From Gerris lacustris (Eukaryota > Arthropoda > Insecta > Hemiptera > Gerridae): 64,000 nt of DNA. Within the stretch, counting starts at the first letter, position 1. Every line of letters starts with the position of its first letter. The translations under genes and the position numbers were made by a program. The stretch spans positions 44,209,882 through 44,273,881 of the forward strand of contig OX578280.1 in assembly GCA_951217055.1 (NCBI GenBank). The letters are read 5' to 3'. Positions 58,565 through 64,000 of this stretch are shown here, one piece after another. Below the pieces are notes generated by a model, which saw nothing but the letters and a program-made list of their open reading frames with translations, made no database searches and had not been told where the DNA came from.

Positions 58565-60229
58565 TATAAGTCAAAATATACCCCAAAAAATGTACCCCCT
58601 CAACCACCCTATAACGACTATTCCAAAAATTATGAAATGATTTATGCTAATACCTTATTTATGGTGGAGGCGATAAAATTGTCTGGGAAAAAATTAATTT
58701 TCCTTTTTGTTATTGACCCCCCGGGGGATCGAACCAGGGACTCCTACTCTACTCCTTCTTTATATTTTTTTTACTTTCATATAGGCCGGATGGGGAAATA
58801 ATAAAATGTTATTTCAGATTATAATAACGTATATACTTAGTAACCTATGAACCCTAAAAAGTACTTCAATTTTTTATTAAAATATATGCTGATATATATA
58901 GCTCTTATCAGCAAACCCTGATTTAGTTCAATTTATGATAAAAATAAGAAAACCAATTTATGTTGTATATTATTTTTAGTTAAGAACCAAGTAGTAATTT
59001 GTATATATAAATGCTAATGTAAATTTTGTTTGTAAGTCTTACCACTATTGCATATCAATAATTTAACAACTTACTCTTTATTTTACTGGCTGATTCATCT
59101 CTATTTGAGGAAAGTGAATATTGCAAGTTTAAATTTGTTGTTCATGATAAAAGAAAGGTCTTTGAAATAAATATAAACTCGATTCTTACGTTTACACCGA
59201 GTCTTACCGCATTTTATATTCATTGGATTGGACTTTGTTTTGTGTTTGTTTTTTCCTTTTAAGAGTTACTTTAAAATGCTTGAGAATTGTGAGGGGTGAA
59301 GGGGTAGCGAAAGCTTAGATGGAAACGACTAGATCGCTTGCAAATATCCTACTGTTTAATTTATTGTATAGTTTTTCTTTTTTTCCCCGTGGTTTGCTTC
59401 TAATAGTATGGAAATTGTCGAAGGGTGTCTTCTTTTTCCTCCTGGCGAAGTCTATAACGGATGATTTTCCGGAGGAATTAATGTAGTTTTCATGTAAATA
59501 CCAACTCCCCCTTGGTCGGCTTGCTTATTTGTGGAAAATATTCCTCTCCGGCATAACAGAGTTAGCGAGTTTTTCCTTTTTGGTTTCTGTCTCCCTTCCT
59601 ATTCCGCTAATGAACGTCTGGAGAGGACCAGAAGGGGATGACGAATAGAGACTAAAATAGCATGAAAAAGCTTCACACCAACTTTTGCCTGACTTGAATA
59701 ATATGGCTTTACAACATCCCTCGATTTTCCCCGTTTCCTCATCCTACATATATTTTTAGTTGTATATTATATTGAAAATAAAAGAACAAGAAACAGTTCT
59801 TAATTTTAGCTTAACATAAACAGATTTATAATTTATTTATTCTTAAATGATTAGGCTCAAAAACAATATATAACCGAGACCATTCTACTAAACTCCCACT
59901 GTACTAAACTTTCCTCATTTACATAATCATTTCGTCCAAAGCTTTTTATTAACATAGTTGATTCGGGGTTTTCTAGTTCGGTTAAAGTATTAATCATTTA
60001 TCAAGATTTGTTGTGAAAATAACCTTTCCTGGTATGGAATCGAACCTTGTCCTTACACCCTTTGGTTGCATTATGAATTCTCAGAAGCTAGATTATGTCC
60101 GGGAAACTGACATAATATGTACTGTTCTAGTGGGTCTCTTGAAGGGCGAATAAAAAACTAAAACGTTCTATAAAAATAAAATCCTGCTACATTTCGCCTC
60201 TCTCCGATGCACAGACATGTAAAATACTC
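58565..60229. other. No gene recognised; two B-box-like words
   Basis: Minus-strand words CCTGGTTCGATCCCCCGG (about 58717-58734) and AAGGTTCGATTCCATACC (about 60034-60051) match the Pol III B box. No convincing A box or cloverleaf accompanies them. They could be decayed tRNA-derived SINEs. The rest is unassigned. Confidence 0.35.
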
Positions 60230-60262
60230 TGCCAATTAATGTGGCACATAGCTTCCTCGCAA
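60230..60262 (+). repeat. Family A copy 12, head fragment
   Basis: TCTGCCAATTAATGTGGCAC, then ATAGCTTCCTCGCA, then an abrupt change to unrelated sequence. The remainder of a family A copy in the same orientation resumes at 61425. Confidence 0.75.
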
Positions 60263-61424
60263 AGAAAAGACCAAATTAAGAAAAATACCTCGATAAACAT
60301 AATCAAAAAGTTGGAACGGCGCGGCACTGTTCCAGTAAATATTTAATAAAGTTGAAGAAACTTAAACATTTGTTGGAGAAACAAAGCCTCCAACAAGCAC
60401 CAAACGTTAGCGCATATATAATTAATTTAATAAACAAATATAAAACTGCAACCAAATCGTAGAAACCGCTGTATAAACAGGTTTTTTAATTTTTCCCCCC
60501 TCAAAACTAAAAATAACACAAAATAGAATATAACAAAAATTAATCTACTATGCAAAAGCTTTTCAACGATATACATCATATTATAAAAGATTAACTTTAA
60601 CATTTGTACCCCCTGTACTCTGAGGTACCAAAGTTATATTTTTAAAAAACAAATAATACAAAACGGCATTCATTTAACTAATAAATACATATAAATAAAA
60701 ATCCTTATATCAAAAAAGTATTTAAACCCTTTAACCAACAACAAAATTATAAATCGGTACAAAAGTATATGTACAAAATTTTTAAAAAATCAACAAATAA
60801 AATAGCATTAATGTACATATCAAGGCCTTTAAAATGATATATGACACAATATTAAAAACAAACAAAAGTGATCACGTGACACGGCGCACGGGAAAAAGTT
60901 TACTCTCATGTTCTCAGCAAGTAGGATGAACGAATGAAATAAAATACACTCAATTTAAAGAGCATTAGTGTGAGATTCAATCGCCGCAATCAGAAATAAA
61001 ATTGGCCAACTATTATAGAAACTATGGCCATTCAAAGACAAAAATGGAAAAAAATAAAACCAAATAATAACAAAATTATCACCGTCTAGGGTACAACCGA
61101 TGATGATACGACAAAAACTCATAGGACTAAAGTTGTAGATCTTTTAAAATCAGTCATCACATGTGCTATCCATTTTCTAATACGACTTACCGTTTAGCCG
61201 CAATAAGCCCCCAAACCAGCTTAAAAATCAAGTCACCCATTTTTATTATTTTAAGGGGGGAAGGAGGGGGAAAAGTGAACTTTTTATAATTATTTTGGTC
61301 CACAATATGGACGTTGCGCGTCGAATGGCGCAAACCACAAGTCTCTAGCTCTTCTGGAAGTGGGTAAACATTAATGTCAGTCAGTGAGTGAGTTAGCCAT
61401 GCGGCTTTATAGTATAGTGACATA
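60263..61424. other. Sequence replacing the interior of family A copy 12
   Basis: About 1.16 kb, very A-rich on the plus strand, between the two parts of a family A copy. The word CCGTTTAGCCGCAAT (about 61191) is shared with the large inverted repeat (about 30678). No inverted ends, target duplication or coding region were found. About 150 bp of the family consensus is also missing, so this is not a clean insertion. Confidence 0.45.
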
Positions 61425-61875
61425 TTAATTTAGCACGATTTAAAGTGCGCAGAAGGTTGAAATTAATCAGGTGTTATCTGCAGGCTACTTTCGACAAACC
61501 ATAAAAATTTCATAAAAATCAGATGATTACTCTTAAAGATATGGCTGTAAATAAATGTATGTTTGTGAGCATGTGGATGACAAACAAATAAGCGCAGAAG
61601 GTTGAAACTTATATGGGACCAACAATGGGCTAATTATGACCTACCATCCAAATTTCATTAAAATTGGACGTGTAGTTTTTAAGATATGGTGGTTCGCAAA
61701 AATTGAACGACAGACCGACAGACCGACAGACCGACAGACAGACACGGAACCAAAATTGTTCCCTGATGTCTGAAACGGATTTCTGTCTTGGAATTTTTGA
61801 AATCGGAGACCTAATATTTTTTCGTTCTTCAGAACGATCACATAGCTTCCGTTACCTTCGGTAAGCTCGGAAGCA
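61425..61875 (+). repeat. Family A copy 12, main part with intact 3' end
   Basis: The two modules are clear: GCGCAGAAGGTTGAAA occurs at 61447 and 61592, 145 bp apart. They are followed by (GACAGACC)n at 61706-61743, CCCTGATGTCTGAAACGGAT, and the terminal hairpin (GCTTCCGTTACC ... CTCGGAAGC). Confidence 0.85.
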
Positions 61876-61934
61876 AAAGTTATTGTGTTAATGGTATTTT
61901 CTTTATAATCTTTATCTTTAATATAGTAAATTCG

Positions 61935-62060
61935 CTTGTCTGGGACGACTATGCCTTGGAGAGAGGCGAAATGTAGGCAAGATTCGACTACTAGAACCGT
62001 AGATATCTATAAATAAGACAAACGACGTTGACCTTGAACGACCCTTGTATCTTGTACTTT
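61935..62060 (+). repeat. Repeat E, second copy
   Basis: ACGACTATGCCTTGGAGAGA, then GGCGAAATGTAGGCAAGATT, later CTTGAACGACCCTTGTA. A direct copy of 37436-37545. Confidence 0.6.
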
Positions 62061-62857
62061 TTAACTTTTTTGCACAAGTTTTGTTGCTAAAGTAAGCAAT
62101 ATTTAGTGTCTAAGTTACTAAACGGGTCTTGAGTAACGTCGAATTTTTATAAGATGGATGGAGACAGTTAATGTAAATTTTATCTTAAAGAATTATGGAA
62201 ATTTTATGATGGATCTATGGGTATTGACCATGATTGTGATTGTTGGTTGATTTTTATGTATGAGATTTTGTCGGATGTCAGGTCGTCTGAGAATAAGTCG
62301 AATTCCCCCAGGATCAGGTTTTCCCCTCTCAGGTATTTTTTCATCTTTTCCCCTCCTTGTATTCGGAATTAGGATTGTTGAAGATTCAAGGTTGTCCGTG
62401 ATTGCCAGACCTTGTCTTGTTGGGACGGGGAGAGGTTAGATTGCATTATCCCTTCAAATTTGTCACATTGGGGTCCTTTTTTTCTTTTTCTCTTTCTGTC
62501 TTTCTTTCATTTCTCTTGTCGAGTGAAGTGGTAGGATTTTTCATTCCTTCCCCTTTTTATTCCTATATGAGTATCGTGTTTCCTTTTGAAGGTTATAGGG
62601 GCACCCATTTCAGTCTTGACTTAAGGATCTTTACTAACAAGTGATGATCCTGAGAATTCCGTGTCCTGTCCAATTACATCCAAATTTTTGTCTTCGTTTT
62701 AAGCATAGCTTTATGCTGCGTCAATATTGTTAAAGAAATTTAGTTTCTGATGGCTGCAAAACTGTTAACCTTCACCTGTTTGTTCGTTTTAAGCTCTTTA
62801 GCCATTTCTAATAGGGAGCTAAATTAACTTCACTCTCGTTTTAAAATTGAACATTTT
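62061..62857. other. No gene recognised
   Basis: The 80-codon open frame at 62402-62644 is T/C-rich with no recognisable domain. Confidence 0.4.
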
Positions 62858-63646
62858 TCTTCCGAGTTTACCAGAGTAATGGTCCCGTATCTGTCTATAT
62901 AAAAACTACTCGTCCGAGTTAAATTTAACTTTGATGGTAGATTGGTTCCATATAATGTCGAACCTTCTGCCCCATTGGTTTTTCATCTACGTGTGCTCAA
63001 ACATGCATTTATTTAAACCTATATTTTTGTTAGTAATAATCTGATTTTAAAGATATTTGGATGGGTTGTCGAAAGTAGCCCACAGATGGTTTCATATTAA
63101 TTTCCACCCTCTGCGCACTAAAAACATTGCTAAATTTTTACTATTATTCATGTAAAAAATACATATAAATTTGATAGATTAAATATATAAAAGGAGGGGG
63201 AAATTAGTCTGTAATTTAGTTACAGGAGTTAATAATAATAAAAAAAAAAAAATTGTATTCATTTAGTAACATTAAGTGTAAAATTAAAAAAAAGTAATAT
63301 GCTTGTCCCAAAATACAACCTGTGATAAAAAACAAGAAATTTACTTAAATTAAAGTAAAGTAGAGTAATTAGAGACGCCAATGCAGAAATCTAAACAATT
63401 AGGTTACAAATAACTATGGTTGTAGTTATATCTAACCTATGGTTTCTGCGCATGTCGTAATAGTTGAACACAATGAGTCCCTGCTTTAATGCGAGAACTA
63501 TTTCACTCAGAACAGTTCCATCTATTGCATTAGAACTGTCCGAGGTTCTGTTGGAAACCTAATAATGGGTCGTAAAAGTAAAGCAAAAGCAAATTACGTG
63601 ATTGGTCGCGAGGAAGCTCTCTGCCTCACTCATTGGCAGTCTACTT
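62858..63646 (-). repeat. Family A copy 13 (diverged)
   Basis: From CTTCCGAGTTTACCAGAGTA to GCCTCACTCATTGGCAGTCT. The module words (AAGATATTTGGATGGGTTGT, GTAGCCCACAGATGGTTTCA) remain. About 300 bp of unrelated sequence (about 63190-63560) sits between the modules and the head. Confidence 0.65.
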
Positions 63647-63823
63647 TAGATTTTATTTGTAACTTAAAAGTTTAATTTATTAATATTTTAGTTCATTTGA
63701 AATATAGATAAATTAAAAATTATTCTTTTTTTCGTATAAAATTCCTGTTAATCAGGATCCAGTAGCGTAAGAATTAACATAATAATTAAATAGAATAACA
63801 GTAATTTGGAAGAGTAATAATAA

Positions 63824-64000
63824 TTTTGCTTTCAAGCCTTTCGAAGGTTGCGGAAGCTATAAGATCGTTCGATTTTAAAAATTTCTGGACAGAAATCCGT
63901 TTCAGGCATCAGCGAACATTTTTGGTCTCTTTTTTTCTGTCGCTCAATTTTAGCGAACCAACTTTTTTTGAATCTTAAAACTACTCCTTCGATTTTAATG
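63824..64000 (-). repeat. Family A copy 14 (cut by window end)
   Basis: It begins with the hairpin end (GAAGGTTGCGGAAGCTATAA) and continues through CAGAAATCCGTTTCAGGCAT to CGATTTTAATG at the last base. The rest lies outside the window. Confidence 0.75.

Noticed and set aside
61706..61743. (GACAGACC)n as an independent microsatellite
   Set aside because: It is a constant internal segment of family A, only slightly expanded in this copy.

Overview
The window looks like a gene-poor stretch of a metazoan nuclear genome, most likely an arthropod. The reasons are strong AT bias, long (TA)n and poly-G/poly-C microsatellites, no operons, no open frame that reads as a host gene, and a dense layer of small transposon remnants. 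Many repeats carry the wording around GATTTTxATGAAATTTGGAT plus GACAGACAGAC that I associate with insect repeats; this is recollection, not a search result. No rRNA gene, convincing tRNA gene, CRISPR array or intact protein-coding gene was found.

The dominant component is a dispersed repeat, here called family A. It is about 0.66 kb full length, with at least 14 copies, seven per strand (near 2981, 12003, 13184, 17863, 20489, 21475, 24858, 27672, 35203, 44568, 55137, 60230+61425, 62858 and 63824). It starts with TCTGCCAATTAGTGTGGCAC, ends with a hairpin (GCTTCCG...CGGAAGC) and contains two diverged modules about 145 bp apart. Smaller families, B to H, occur two to five times each.

Layout. 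0-9 kb: unassigned AT-rich DNA, a 37-bp tandem array (3.7 kb), a foldback (6.6 kb), repeat B, and a TA-flanked inverted-repeat element (7.8 kb). 9.9-10.7 kb: an element with reiterated GATTGAGCGC ends and a frameshifted Mutator-like (MULE) transposase remnant. 12-28 kb: family A copies, two TTAA-flanked near-perfect palindromic elements (13.5 and 21.1 kb), long (TA)n tracts, a hAT-like terminus, paired palindromes (26.6 kb) and an array of short hairpins (26.9 kb). 29-32.3 kb: the most structured part, with a 0.6-kb-arm inverted repeat whose loop holds a broken FEN/PIN-like gene fragment, flanked by directly repeated family D copies. 32-45 kb: mostly unassigned, with repeats B, C, E, G and H. 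45.2-46.9 kb: foldbacks and a complete-looking 1.3-kb element with a perfect 8-bp target duplication. 47-64 kb: more (TA)n, families D, E, F and A, a 1.4-kb terminal-inverted-repeat element and a TA-flanked MITE.

Only two stretches resemble protein: the MULE transposase remnant (10217-10532, minus) and the GCDTT-motif nuclease-like fragment (31228-31476, minus). Both are broken. The most interesting cross-cutting signal is a recurring CTGAnGA / short stem / GAAAC motif in three unrelated repeat families (D, F, G). It resembles the small hammerhead ribozyme variants described in Penelope-like retroelements.
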